This document shows positions 15,259 through 23,856 of a stretch of 64,000 bases of DNA, one piece after another. Under the pieces are notes generated by a model. That model saw only the letters and a program-made list of their open reading frames with translations. It had not been told where the DNA came from and did no database searches. Each line of letters opens with the position of its first letter. Position 1 is the stretch's first letter. The position numbers were made by a program, and so were the translations under genes. Source of the DNA: an uncultured Ellagibacter sp. (GTDB lineage Bacteria; Actinomycetota; Coriobacteriia; Coriobacteriales; Eggerthellaceae); assembly GCA_934663775.1 (NCBI GenBank), contig CAKUKU010000001.1:1-64000 (forward strand), written 5' to 3'.

Positions 15259-15933
15259 ATGACAGAAGCAGAGGCCATCGCCAAGCGCATAGAGAGCTTC
15301 GGCGCCGGCAGGGCCTTCACGGCCGCCGACTTCTCCGACGTCGCAGGCCGACGCAATGCCGCCAACGCGCTCGGGCGCTTGCACGCAAAGGGAGGGATCG
15401 CCCGCGCCATCCGCGGCGTCTACTACGTGCCGGAGCGCAGCGCGCTCATGGGCACCGAGGTGCCGGCCAGCGCCGACGAGGTCGTGCGCGCCGTCGCCCG
15501 TGCCAACAAGTGGATCGTCGCACCGTCCGGCGACGCGGCGCTCAATGCGCTGGGCCTCGACACGCAGGTGCCCGCAAAGCTCGTCTACGTCAGCAGCGGT
15601 CCGTACAAGCGCTACGAGTACGGGCCGTACGATATCGAGCTCCGGCACCGCGCCAACCGCGACCTGCTCGACTGCTCGCAGCTCACCTGCACCATCGTGC
15701 AGGCCCTCAAGGCGCTCGGACGCGAGAACGTGGGCGACGAGGAGATCGGAACGCTCGCGCGCAACCTCACGGAAGAGCAGGTCGGCTCGTTCCTGGAAGA
15801 GTCGGCGGGGCTCACCTCCTGGGTTGCCGACGCCGCGAAGAAGATATGGGGGGCGAAGCATGGACAGGATGTTAGCGTCAATACTTTTTTCACCATTTCC
15901 GCCAATGTATCTTCGCCGATCGCGCCACCGTAG
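15259..15933 (+). CDS. AbiEi/DUF6088-type antitoxin, module 3, tail altered by IS insertion
   Basis: 224 codons as found. The N-terminal winged helix (FTAADFSDVAGRRNAANALG, then GGIARAIRGVYYVPER) and the later PSGDAALNALGLDTQVP block identify an AbiEi-like antitoxin of the DUF6088 type. The IS21-family element starts at 15870, so everything after KHGQ is IS-derived. Joining across the insertion and removing one target duplication gives ...KHGQDR and a TAG at 18164-18166, a natural end. The antitoxin therefore probably still folds with ~20 foreign residues. Its toxin is split and frameshifted. Confidence 0.85.
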   Translation: MTEAEAIAKRIESFGAGRAFTAADFSDVAGRRNAANALGRLHAKGGIARAIRGVYYVPERSALMGTEVPASADEVVRAVARANKWIVAPSGDAALNALGLDTQVPAKLVYVSSGPYKRYEYGPYDIELRHRANRDLLDCSQLTCTIVQALKALGRENVGDEEIGTLARNLTEEQVGSFLEESAGLTSWVADAAKKIWGAKHGQDVSVNTFFTISANVSSPIAPP

Positions 15934-15971
15934 TTTCGCCGATCCCGCCAACGCGGATGCGCCGCTTCCGG

Positions 15972-16760
15972 CTAGCCCCGCCCCTCCTTCCCGTCGTCGC
16001 CGCCGAGCGACACGTCCTTCAGGCGGTACGACCGCCCGGTTATCTTTATGAGCGCGCAGTGGTGGCACAGCCTGTCGGCGATCGCGCTCGCCGTGACGTT
16101 GCTGCCGAACACGTCGCCCCACCGGCCGACGGGCACGTTGGTCGTCACGACGGTGGAGCGCTTCAGCGCGTAGCGCCTGTTGACCAGCTGGAACAGCAGG
16201 TCGGCGCCCTCCTTGCCGATGTCGAGGTAGCCGAGCTCGTCGATTATCAGCAGGCTGCAGTGCTCGTAGAACCTCATCCTGCGCGCCAGCGTCTCCTTCG
16301 CCGAGGCGTGCTTGAGGTCCTCGACCAACCGCGAGCAGTCCGCGAAGTACACCTGCTTGCGCGCCATCACCGCCTCGTAGCCTATCGCTATCGACAGGTG
16401 GCTCTTGCCGACGCCCGGGCTGCCCACCAGCACCACGTTGTCGCCGCGCTCCACGAACTCGAGCGTGGCCAGCTCCTCGACCAGCCCGCGCGGCACGCTG
16501 GGCTGGAACGACCAGTCGAAGTCGGCGAGGGTCTTGATGAAGGGGAAGTTCGCCATCCTCATGCGCCTGTCGTCGTCGGAGCGCCGCTTCGCCGCGATCT
16601 GCGCGTCGGTGAGCTCGAGCATCGCAGTGACCAGGTCCTTCTCCCCGTCGGCCACGAGCCTGACGTACTCGGGCACCGACGACGCCATGCCGCCGAGCCC
16701 CAGCTCCTCCAGGTTCGCCGCGAGCCTGTTCAGGGGGCTGGCCTGCGCCGCCGCGCTCAC
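15972..16760 (-). CDS. istB: IS21-family helper ATPase IstB
   Basis: 262 residues. Walker A VLVGSPGVGKSH and Walker B LLIIDELGYL mark the DnaA/DnaC-like AAA+ helper of IS21 transposition, which oligomerises on target DNA and activates the IstA transposase. GTG at 16760 overlaps the istA stop (GTGA), the standard coupled arrangement. A later block with RYALKRSTVVTTNVP is also typical of IstB. Length is normal for the family. Confidence 0.93.
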   Translation of the reverse strand: MSAAAQASPLNRLAANLEELGLGGMASSVPEYVRLVADGEKDLVTAMLELTDAQIAAKRRSDDDRRMRMANFPFIKTLADFDWSFQPSVPRGLVEELATLEFVERGDNVVLVGSPGVGKSHLSIAIGYEAVMARKQVYFADCSRLVEDLKHASAKETLARRMRFYEHCSLLIIDELGYLDIGKEGADLLFQLVNRRYALKRSTVVTTNVPVGRWGDVFGSNVTASAIADRLCHHCALIKITGRSYRLKDVSLGGDDGKEGRG

Positions 16761-17980
16761 AGCGAGCCCCCGACCGAGTCGAGCAGGCCGAGGTTGGCCG
16801 CCGCGGCCGCCTCGATGTCGCCGGCAGCGTCGCCGAACCAGCGCTTGCCGGCCATGGCCTCGGCGTAGTGCGCCGGGTCGTAGGCCGGCCCTCCGGCCTG
16901 GTGGGTGGCCACGAGCTCGCCGCCGACGTAGCAGTCCATCGCGCCGCCCGGCATGACCACGATGCGGGCGGCCTTGCCGATGCAGCGCCGCGGCACCGAC
17001 ATCTTCTCGCCGTGCGCCGACACCAGCATCGTGGCCGGCACCTTGGCGACGCGGACGACGTCGCCCATGGCCTCCTCCAGGGCGCGCGCGTTGCCTATCG
17101 GCAGCAGCGCGTCCTTCTCGTCCATGAACAGGGCGCACGGCGGCATGCCGGTGGTCTCGTTGACCTCCGAGTTGCTGCGCTCCTCGATGCGCGCGATTAT
17201 CCCGTCGACGTCCTCCCAGCCGCCGAAGTCGCCCTGGTAGGCCATGAGCCTCGACAGGAAGCGGTTGGACGACTCGACCTTGCCCTTGGTCTGCGGGCTT
17301 CGCGGGCGGCACAGCTTCAGCTCGAAGCCCGCGTCCTTGGCGAACGACCACGCGCGCTCGACGCGCACGCGCCTGCCGCCCTTGAGCGACACGAGCGCCG
17401 ACATGTTGTCGGTGACCCACTCCCTCGGCACCCCGCCGAGGCGCACGATGGTGAGGTACATGCACCTCACCAGGTCGTCGGCCGTCCGCGAGCCCGACCT
17501 GATGTACACGTGCCTGCGGGAGTACCCGAGCGTCGCGGCGAACACGTTGAACTCGAACGGTTCGCCGTCGCGGTTCGCCATCCTCACCGACTCCTTCCAG
17601 TCGAACTGCAGCTGCAGCCCGGGCGGCGTCTCGAACCTAGGATGGGGCTCGGCGCCCCCCTCCGGGCCGATGGCGATGCCGCTCTTGCGCATGAACTGCG
17701 TGAACGCGCTGTAGCCCGCCAGCCCGTCGTCCGGGTAGCGGTGCAGCAGCCACTCGTGTATGCCCTTCTTGGTCACGCCCGGCAGCGCCGCCTTCGACTC
17801 TATCTCGGCGAGGTGCGCGTCGAACGACCCCGTCTTGTCGCGCCTGCCGTCGGGCGGCTGGCAGCCGTCCGCCCTCCAGTACGCCGCCACGGTGTGCCTG
17901 TCCTTGCCGTAGCGCCTCGCTATGTCGCTGAAGTTGGGCTTGATGCCCGATTCCCTGTACATGTTCAGCTCCCCGATCAT
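16757..17980 (-). CDS. istA: IS21-family transposase IstA
   Basis: 407 residues from ATG 17980, supported by GGGAGG. The N-terminal HTH (GIKPNFSDIARRYGKDRHTV) binds the element ends. The DDE catalytic core is visible as LQLQFDWKE, VTDNMSALV and the glutamate in KGKVESSNRFL. An rve integrase fold precedes a C-terminal beta domain. Co-encoded with IstB. No stop or frameshift is visible, so it is probably active or recently active. Confidence 0.93.
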   Translation of the reverse strand: MIGELNMYRESGIKPNFSDIARRYGKDRHTVAAYWRADGCQPPDGRRDKTGSFDAHLAEIESKAALPGVTKKGIHEWLLHRYPDDGLAGYSAFTQFMRKSGIAIGPEGGAEPHPRFETPPGLQLQFDWKESVRMANRDGEPFEFNVFAATLGYSRRHVYIRSGSRTADDLVRCMYLTIVRLGGVPREWVTDNMSALVSLKGGRRVRVERAWSFAKDAGFELKLCRPRSPQTKGKVESSNRFLSRLMAYQGDFGGWEDVDGIIARIEERSNSEVNETTGMPPCALFMDEKDALLPIGNARALEEAMGDVVRVAKVPATMLVSAHGEKMSVPRRCIGKAARIVVMPGGAMDCYVGGELVATHQAGGPAYDPAHYAEAMAGKRWFGDAAGDIEAAAAANLGLLDSVGGSL

Positions 17981-18154
17981 GTTGCCTCCCACGACCGGCT
18001 CCTTCCGAACGCCTTTCTCTGGCCGGAAATGAGCGTATGCCGCGGTCCGTTGGTCGAATTGGTGAAAATGCGTTGGCACGATTGGCGGGTATGCGGTGGC
18101 GCGAATGGTTAAAGTACGCTAGCGAAAATGGTTGGTTTTACAGTAGCGCTAACA

Positions 18155-19144
18155 CAGGATCGCTAGGGCCTCGACCGACGAGCGCAGGCTGGTCTTCGAG
18201 GCCGCCGCGCAGAGGATGGCGCTTGCGCCGGCCGTCGTCGAGAAGGACTTCTGGGTGTGCTACACCTTGGACCACCTTTTCCGCAGAAGCGGCTTCGCAG
18301 AGTCCATGGTGTTCAAGGGCGGCACGAGCCTGTCGAAGGCCTTCGGGCTCATCGAGCGCTTCTCGAAGGACATCGACCTCATACTCGATTGGCGACTCCT
18401 GGGCTACGGCGAGGACGAACCGTGGGAGCCGCGCAGCAACTCGGCGCAGGAGCGGTTCAAGGCCGAAAGCATCGAGCGCACGAACGCCTTCCTGGCCGAC
18501 GCCTTCGCCCCGAAGTTCAGGGCCGCGCTCTCCGAGTCCCTCGGCGCCGAGGCGTCCGTCAGTGCGGGGCCGAGGAGGAGACCGTGTACTTCGACTACCC
18601 GCGCTCCTACGAGTCGGCGGGCACACTCGACACCATCAAGCTGGAGATAGGACCCATGGCGGCATGGTCGCCCTCCGAGGAGGCGGCGATAACCCCGTAT
18701 GCGGCGGACGTGGTTCCGTTCGGGCCCGAGCTGTCGACCACGGTGCGCACCGCGAGTCCCGAGCGCACGTTCTGGGAGAAGGCCACCATCCTGCACCAGG
18801 AGGCCAACAGGCCCGAGGGCAAGGCCATGCCCAGGCGCTACTCCCGCCATTACTACGACATGTACCGCCTCGGCCACTCGTTCGTGCTCGGCCGCGCCGT
18901 AGCGCAGCCCGGCCTCCTCGAACAGGTCGTCAGGTTCAAAGAGAAGTTCTACCGCACGCCGTGGGCCAAGCTGGCCGACGCGAGGCCCGGCACGCTCAGG
19001 CTCGCCCCTCCAAAGGGCAGGCTCGACGAGTTGGCTGTCGATTACGCCTCGATGAGGCCGATGCTGTTCGGCAGCTACCCGAGCATCGATGAGATAGTCG
19101 CCTACATGGCGGAGCTCGAGGAGACCATCAACGGGCTAAGCTGA
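18155..19144 (+). pseudogene. AbiEii-type toxin, module 3, split by IS21 and frameshifted
   Basis: The original start ATG is at 15860; after removing the IS and one CAGGA the frame reads MDRIARASTDERRLVFEAAA and continues at 18160. The nucleotidyltransferase motif VFKGGTSLSKAFGLIERFSK, then DIDLIL, is intact. Near 18560-18575 the frame shifts by one base: the N-terminal frame goes into Arg/Pro/Ser-rich nonsense while another frame continues with AEEETVYFDYPRSYE and ends ...EETINGLS at 19144, the normal C-terminal domain. A one-base deletion explains it. The toxin should be inactive. Confidence 0.9.
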
Positions 19145-19288
19145 TCAAGGGCGCCCCAATTCCGGGCGCCTGCCAGAATCGACGAGGCGGAGCGAGCAAC
19201 GCGACGGCTTCCCCGCCGAGAGCGGAGCGTTCCTTTTTAACGGGCGGCGTTGAGAACAGGCTCTTGCCCCTCGGCATAAAAGACTTAA

Positions 19289-19405
19289 CAGCTCGCACTG
19301 GTCATGGAGATATTCAACGGGCTCGGCGAGGCCCCGCCATCGGGAAAGCGCGCAACGCGCGAGAAGAACTCCAGTGACGACCTCTTCGGGATGTCGCGGC
19401 GCTAA
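19289..19405 (+). repeat. Second copy of the 117-bp gene end
   Basis: Encodes ALVMEIFNGLGEAPPSGKRA...LFGMSRR and a TAA, matching 14986-15102. No start or upstream coding sequence exists here, so it is a fragment. The rest of 19145-19547 shows nothing else. Confidence 0.75.
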
Positions 19406-19547
19406 CGTAAATAGGAAGGTGAAATAAGGAGCAAACAGCCAGACCAGGAGGCAGGTGGATACGGGAGGTGTTGGCGAAGCGCAGTAAAAGATCGCGCTGA
19501 TGGGCAAAGTCAACTTCGTATCCCGCTCTTCTCTCGGTACGGCCCTT

Positions 19548-20144
19548 CTATATCCTCATACACCATGCGTTCAGCCACTTCTCGTCTGAACGACCGGGGC
19601 GTACGTCGGACGTGACACCGATGCGGTCGACGGTCAGGTCCTCGACGTTGTCGATGAGGCGGCGGAAGGAATGCTCAGTCATGTCGGTGAACCAGCGGCC
19701 GTTGCGCATGCCGTCGTGGTCGCCGATCTTGAAGCTGAGGTAGAAGCGGCCGCCCGGCTTGAGCGCGGCGGCGTATTTGGCGACGATGGCGGGCAGTTCT
19801 GCGGCAGGCACGTGAAGCAGGCTGCTGCAGGCCCAGATCCCGTCGTATGCACCCCTGGGCTCGAAATCGGCGAATGTCGCGTGCTCCACCCTCAAGCCGG
19901 TGAGCTCGCTTGCGGCCTTGACCATCTCGGCGCTGCCGTCGACCGCGTCGACCGCGAAACCCGCCTTGAGGAAAGCCAGGGAGTCGCGTCCGCTGCCGCA
20001 GCCCAGGTCCAGGATGCGGCCGCGCTCGGGCAGCATGTCCGCAAACGTCTTCTGCAGCGCGCCGAACTCGATGTTCGCTGTGTCCGCTATGAACTTCTTC
20101 GCGTTGCCATCGTAGTAGCCGATGGTCTCCTCCGTGGCGGTCAT
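19548..20144 (-). CDS. Class I SAM-dependent methyltransferase
   Basis: 198 residues from ATG 20144, chosen because AGGAAGGAAGAG lies directly upstream; a longer frame exists but lacks a ribosome site. Motif I is ILDLGCGSGRDSLAF, followed by the acidic VDAVDGS and the post-I motif WACSSLLHVP, the pattern of small Methyltransf_11/25 proteins acting on soluble or lipid substrates. The substrate cannot be read. A frameshifted small gene lies 11 bp upstream on the same strand and may have been co-transcribed. Confidence 0.85.
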   Translation of the reverse strand: MTATEETIGYYDGNAKKFIADTANIEFGALQKTFADMLPERGRILDLGCGSGRDSLAFLKAGFAVDAVDGSAEMVKAASELTGLRVEHATFADFEPRGAYDGIWACSSLLHVPAAELPAIVAKYAAALKPGGRFYLSFKIGDHDGMRNGRWFTDMTEHSFRRLIDNVEDLTVDRIGVTSDVRPGRSDEKWLNAWCMRI

Positions 20145-20155
20145 GCTCTTCCTTC

Positions 20156-20420
20156 CTAGAACGCGGGCGCTTCGTGCTCCTCCGTCTTCCAACGTTGGCC
20201 TGGTAAAAGGTCCGTTGCGATTCTATCAACCTTCTTCAGGTATTTCCAGCGCAGCTGCGGCGTCTCCCCGGTCTGGGCGGTGAGCGTCTCGCGCAGGGGG
20301 TGGTGGCTGCCGATGAGGTACTCATTGCGCCGGTTGAGCCACACGTGCGGCTAATTTCCCAACCGTCATAAGATCCTGATCGGGCTCTTTGCTGTCTTGA
20401 CCAATAGGTTTGCACATCAT
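20156..20420 (-). pseudogene. Small conserved-looking gene with one frameshift
   Basis: From ATG 20420 (AGAGG upstream) the frame reads MMCKPIGQDSKEPDQDLMTV and GKLAARV, then near 20340-20350 must shift by one base to continue VWLNRRNEYLIGSHHPLRET and on to the stop at 20156. Both halves are protein-like and together make ~88 residues. The family is not recognised. It directly precedes the methyltransferase. Confidence 0.4.
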
Positions 20421-20501
20421 TGCCTCTTCGTAACACGGTATCCATCATATTTTTTCCGATGACGCTACGTCGTTGTCAAGAATGAGCGCGAAAAAAATTC
20501 G

Positions 20502-20654
20502 ATGGCGGAAGATTGCGGCGCTCCCTCGGAAAAGGAGGACGGCGAGACATACAGCAAGCTCTTCGGCGGCATCAGCGCCTTTAAGAAGAACTGGCTGAAG
20601 CAGGCTCGACGAAAGAGGATGGGTTCGGAGCCTCCGTTCCCAATATTCAAGTGA
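20502..20654 (+). CDS. Small ORF of unknown function
   Basis: 50 codons (MAEDCGAPSEKEDGETYSKL...PPFPIFK) with protein-like composition: acidic start, basic middle KKNWLKQARRKR. No ribosome site is visible and the frame extends upstream to a TGA without a start, so it may be the 3' remnant of a larger gene. Confidence 0.3.
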   Translation: MAEDCGAPSEKEDGETYSKLFGGISAFKKNWLKQARRKRMGSEPPFPIFK

Positions 20655-20707
20655 TTTTTATGGTTCGATTAGTGCGCCTCGGCGCTATCGGGACGCACTG
20701 TCGTCTA

Positions 20708-21348
20708 TCAAGCAAAGCGATCGCGAATTGGTTCATACAGGTTGATCAGCAGTCCCCGATAGTCCGGACACCAAGACTCCAAATGTTCAACCACGTCGCC
20801 CAAATCGAATCGCGCAAGAAAGCGCGCCTCCTCCAGCAGTTGGGCAAGCCACGCCTCGACGTAATCCAGGCCCCTCAGCTCCTCGGAAACAGGAGCGCTC
20901 AACGGGTAGTCGATGCTGCAAGGGACTTGATGCGCGCCGAAGAACGTGTCGTAGCAGCCGGGAAGTCTCTCGATGCTGGCAAGCGTGTCCCTCAGCGCGA
21001 TGTTGCGAAATGGAGGCATAGTCACCACCACCTGGCGCCAAAGACTCATGACCTCCGGGATGCGAGATTCCAGCAGCTTTCGCCTTTCGGTCCAAGCCCC
21101 CACCACGTCCTCCGACTCCAGAAGAGATACCGCCGCCTCGGGCTCTTCGCCGAAGAAGCCCAACACGTACAGCACCGACTCTGCCAAGTCGTAGCCTTCT
21201 TGCTGGGACACGCTGGAGGATCCCCCAAGGTATACAGCTGGCAGACGTGAGTCATCAGCACGGCGAATCCCCGCATCGCCCGCTCGGAGCTAAAGCCGTC
21301 CAGGCTCAACAAGGCATTAGTCACAGTCTTCACCCCAACGTTCGCCAT
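20708..21348 (-). pseudogene. DUF6179-type protein, frameshifted
   Basis: The minus-strand frame starts MANVGVKTVTNALLSLDGFS and reaches QLYTLGDP, then shifts at the G-run (CCCCC at 21223-21227 on the plus strand) to continue SSSVSQQEGYDLAESVLYVL and on to 20708. One extra G would restore ...TLGGSSSVSQQEG.... The body resembles DUF6179 proteins, which occur next to DUF6323 proteins, and such a gene overlaps it upstream. Function unknown. A homopolymer indel could be a sequencing error. Confidence 0.6.
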
Positions 21349-21826
21349 ACCATCCGTCGGCAGTCACGTCGTCGAGCCACTCATCGGGATCCCAGCGATA
21401 AAGCAGACCGTCCTCGTCCGCGATCTCATACGCTCGCATGCCCTCGCAAGACGAGAGGCCGTCCTTCGACAACGAAAGAGCCAGCCCCACGTCACCAGCC
21501 GCCTCGCCGTCGAAGCACTCCCGCAGCGCTTCGACAATCTCCTGGTCGGCCACCTGCGCAGGCAGATCATCGCGCAGCTCGTAGAACGACTCGACGAGAT
21601 CCATCAAAGTATTCGCAGCGTTGCCCGTAAAGTAAGCGGAATCCGAAAACGCCCGAATCAGCCGCGCCGACACCCCTTCCCCGAAGCAAATCCGACCGCT
21701 TTCCGTCAGGCAAGCTGCTTCGGCCTGAACGACCTCCTCGACTTCCCGGTTGGAGAGATTGCAGCCCGCATCCCGCATCGCCCCGATAAACCCAATTCGC
21801 GCCATCGCTTCAAACATGCGCATCAC
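21317..21826 (-). CDS. DUF6323-type protein
   Basis: 169 residues, acidic and helical (GFIGAMRDAGCNLSNREVEE, then ESFYELRDDLPAQVADQEIV and ALRECFDGEAAGDVGLALS). The spacing of these blocks matches DUF6323, a family of unknown role that travels with DUF6179. Start ATG at 21826 or the next codon. It overlaps the DUF6179 gene by 32 bp, so the two are coupled. Family call from memory of the pattern, moderate certainty. Confidence 0.6.
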   Translation of the reverse strand: MMRMFEAMARIGFIGAMRDAGCNLSNREVEEVVQAEAACLTESGRICFGEGVSARLIRAFSDSAYFTGNAANTLMDLVESFYELRDDLPAQVADQEIVEALRECFDGEAAGDVGLALSLSKDGLSSCEGMRAYEIADEDGLLYRWDPDEWLDDVTADGWYGERWGEDCD

Positions 21827-21939
21827 CCTTTCCGAAAAACCAGATAAGGCTTAATACCCGAAAACCAGGCGAAAAGGCAGTCTGCAATTATGCTTTGGAA
21901 CGTGGTAATGTGCGAAAAGAATTATCCGCGGCGCCTTGT

Positions 21940-22509
21940 ATGAGGCTTGCCCAAAAATGGCGCGAATACGCAGGCCCGAAGGATGAACGCCTCGAGACCG
22001 AGAATGCGAAAATTTACAAGCTCGGATTCATGCTGCTATCGTTCGGCATGCTCACGCTGCTTGTGTATCAGATCATGGCGCAGCAGGTTGCGTGGGTACA
22101 CGATGGCGCCGATGAGACGTTTCGTCTCTTCTCAAATCCCGTCGACGCCGTCATGTACGCATGGCTTTTCATCGTGATGCTCATCTGCGCTGTGCTGCAA
22201 ACGCGCAAGGGCTATGTCGATACCAACCGCTTCGGACAGACCGAGCGCATTCCCGTGGGTTACTTCCTGCTTATCTCGAGCATCACCGGCATCGCAAGCA
22301 CACTTGCCATCGCCGCCATGCGCTCCATCGCCGAAATGCAGCTTGTACCAATCGATGGCGTCTTTTGGGGTGCAAACTTGGCAACGGGCGCGGTATTCGG
22401 CGTGGTCATCTTCGCTGCCGTATTCGGTGCGCTTTGCTTAGCATTCTTCGAGGCGAAGCGACATCGTGCGAAAATCGAAGCAAAACTCGATTCCGCCGAA
22501 AACCTGTAA
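21940..22509 (+). CDS. Four-helix membrane protein, DUF6773-like
   Basis: About 189 residues from ATG 21940; TTG 21895 and GTG 21910 in frame are alternatives, and none has a clear ribosome site. A charged start with KDERLETENAKIYKLGF leads into TM1 (LLSFGMLTLLVYQIMA), TM2 (VMYAWLFIVMLICAVL), TM3 (VGYFLLISSITGIASTLAI) and TM4 (LATGAVFGVVIFAAVFGALC), ending in a basic tail. The DER.E.E..KIY..G. word and four helices resemble DUF6773 proteins of unknown function. Not in an obvious operon. Confidence 0.55.
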   Translation: MRLAQKWREYAGPKDERLETENAKIYKLGFMLLSFGMLTLLVYQIMAQQVAWVHDGADETFRLFSNPVDAVMYAWLFIVMLICAVLQTRKGYVDTNRFGQTERIPVGYFLLISSITGIASTLAIAAMRSIAEMQLVPIDGVFWGANLATGAVFGVVIFAAVFGALCLAFFEAKRHRAKIEAKLDSAENL

Positions 22510-22580
22510 CGCAAAGGACGCCAATCGGTCATCGAACGGGGGAAACGAACATCTCGACAAGATTATAAACTGCGCAAGCA

Positions 22581-22612
22581 CAAAGAGCCCTCCCATCTGG
22601 GAAGACTCTTTG
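22581..22612. terminator. Two-part hairpin between convergent genes
   Basis: CAAAGAG/CTCTTTG outer stem with an inner TCCCA/TGGGA stem. It lies between the convergent membrane-protein and VOC genes and can serve both strands. Confidence 0.6.
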
Positions 22613-22684
22613 GCGTCGATACTCCCATCTGCATGACCTTGCAAACTGCTCAATAATTCACGGCCTTCCGACTTGCGATGTCTG

Positions 22685-23053
22685 TTACTTGGCCGGGATG
22701 ATCTCGATCCACTGGCCATCGGGATCGGCGATGAAGTAAATACCCATGCGGGGATTCTCACGAATGATGCAACCCATCTTCTCGTGGAGCTCGTGGAAGG
22801 CCTCGAAGTCGTCCACAGAAAAGGCGATGTGAGTATCCTTGCCGCCGTTGTCGTAAGGCTCGGCCTGACCGCGGTTCCAAGTGAGCTCGATTTCGAAAGG
22901 GGCCTCATCGTTTGCCATGAAGGTGTTGGTCCAAGACCCGTCCTCGGGGCCCATCTCTCGCACCACCTTGAAGCCAAGCGCCTCTTCGTAGAACTTGATG
23001 CTCGCTTCCTTGTCCAGCACATGAGTGCAGCGATGCACGAACTTTGCTTTCAT
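22685..23053 (-). CDS. VOC / glyoxalase I-like protein
   Basis: 122 residues from ATG 23053 (AAGGAGATACAGC upstream). Two beta-alpha-beta-beta-beta halves with metal-ligand positions H11 (RCTHVLD), E56 (FEIELTW), H75 (DTHIAF) and E117 (QWIEII) match lactoylglutathione lyase (GloA). The substrate sidechain region NRGQAEPYDNG is also GloA-like. Coriobacteria usually lack glutathione, so another thiol or another VOC reaction is possible. Single gene. Confidence 0.85.
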   Translation of the reverse strand: MKAKFVHRCTHVLDKEASIKFYEEALGFKVVREMGPEDGSWTNTFMANDEAPFEIELTWNRGQAEPYDNGGKDTHIAFSVDDFEAFHELHEKMGCIIRENPRMGIYFIADPDGQWIEIIPAK

Positions 23054-23264
23054 GCTGTATCTCCTTGTGATTCCGGTGTCAGTTTTGAGTATTGTCCTAT
23101 TATCCATCGACCTTATTCGCGCATATTCGGCTGATCGACAGAAAAGTCAAAGCCCACCGCCGCCGAAATCGATTCACCGTCCCGAGCTCCTTTTTCAAAT
23201 TCTCGGTAGCTTTTGAAGAGTAAAGCCAAGCCGATTGGCCGCCCAGCCACCAAAAGAGCATCAC

Positions 23265-23672
23265 ATGGAAATCCCTAGCACTCTGTGCAGCAACCTACAC
23301 GACTTCGCATTTTGCCCCGAGCCCTGCTATGACCGCCTGGTCGACCTCGCCGACCCTGAGGACTGGGGCCTTAACAACCGCGTTCTCAAAAACTACCTGT
23401 CGTTCTCGTTTAGCCGCGCAGTGTTCCTTACCAAGCGCGACGCGAGCCAGACCGCGCCGTCCAACCTGCCATTGGTGTTCGACGACGGCCGCTGCCTGTT
23501 CAACACCGGCCTGTACACACGCCGCTACGAGAATATCTACGGCCTGTTCGAGCCCAACGCCAAGCCCGATGCGCGCCAGCACTGGTTTTTGAAAGGCTTC
23601 TTCAAAGAGAGCGACCCCATGCTGGTCGCCTTCGAGTACCTTCCCTGCCACGCGCACCTGCCTCGCAATTGA
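23265..23672 (+). pseudogene. DUF3825-type protein, C-terminus lost or frameshifted
   Basis: 135 codons from ATG 23265 (AAAAGAG upstream). NLHDFAFCPEPCYDRLVDLA, ILKNYL-like VLKNYLSFSFSR and the FNTGLYTRRYENIYGLFEPN block match the N-terminal part of DUF3825, a stress-linked, RNA-associated family. The frame ends early at HLPRN. In the +1 frame the DNA continues LAIEMVYNNARLIYRPETSW, resembling the next DUF3825 segment, so a one-base change near 23655-23670 likely truncated it. Confidence 0.6.
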
Positions 23673-23856
23673 GATGGTCTACAATAACGCGCGTCTTATC
23701 TACCGTCCCGAGACCTCCTGGATTAAGCGGTAGCGACCGGCTCAACTGCGAGGTTGCGCTTCATTTGGCGCACGGGGCAAGCCTTGCGCCAGCAGATTGG
23801 CTGATGAGCACAAAGAACCCGCTATGTCAGACAGACCACCCTAGCTTAGGAACAAC

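Larger units (their letters stand above)
15870..18154 (-). mobile_element. IS21-family insertion sequence, 2285 bp, with 5-bp target duplication
   Basis: The left end begins TGTTAGCGTCAATAC and the right end, read inward, TGTTAGCGCTACTG; both later contain CCATTT(T/C)CGC, the repeated terminal pattern of IS21 elements. CAGGA occurs directly before (15865-15869) and directly after (18155-18159), the expected target duplication. istA and istB fill the element on the minus strand with a GTGA overlap. Both genes look intact. It sits in the short overlap between an AbiEi antitoxin end and its AbiEii toxin start. Confidence 0.92.

Noticed and set aside
18555..18580. Programmed -1 frameshift in the module 3 toxin
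   Set aside because: No X-XXY-YYZ slippery heptamer or downstream structure is evident, and homologous toxins are encoded in one frame; a one-base deletion is simpler.
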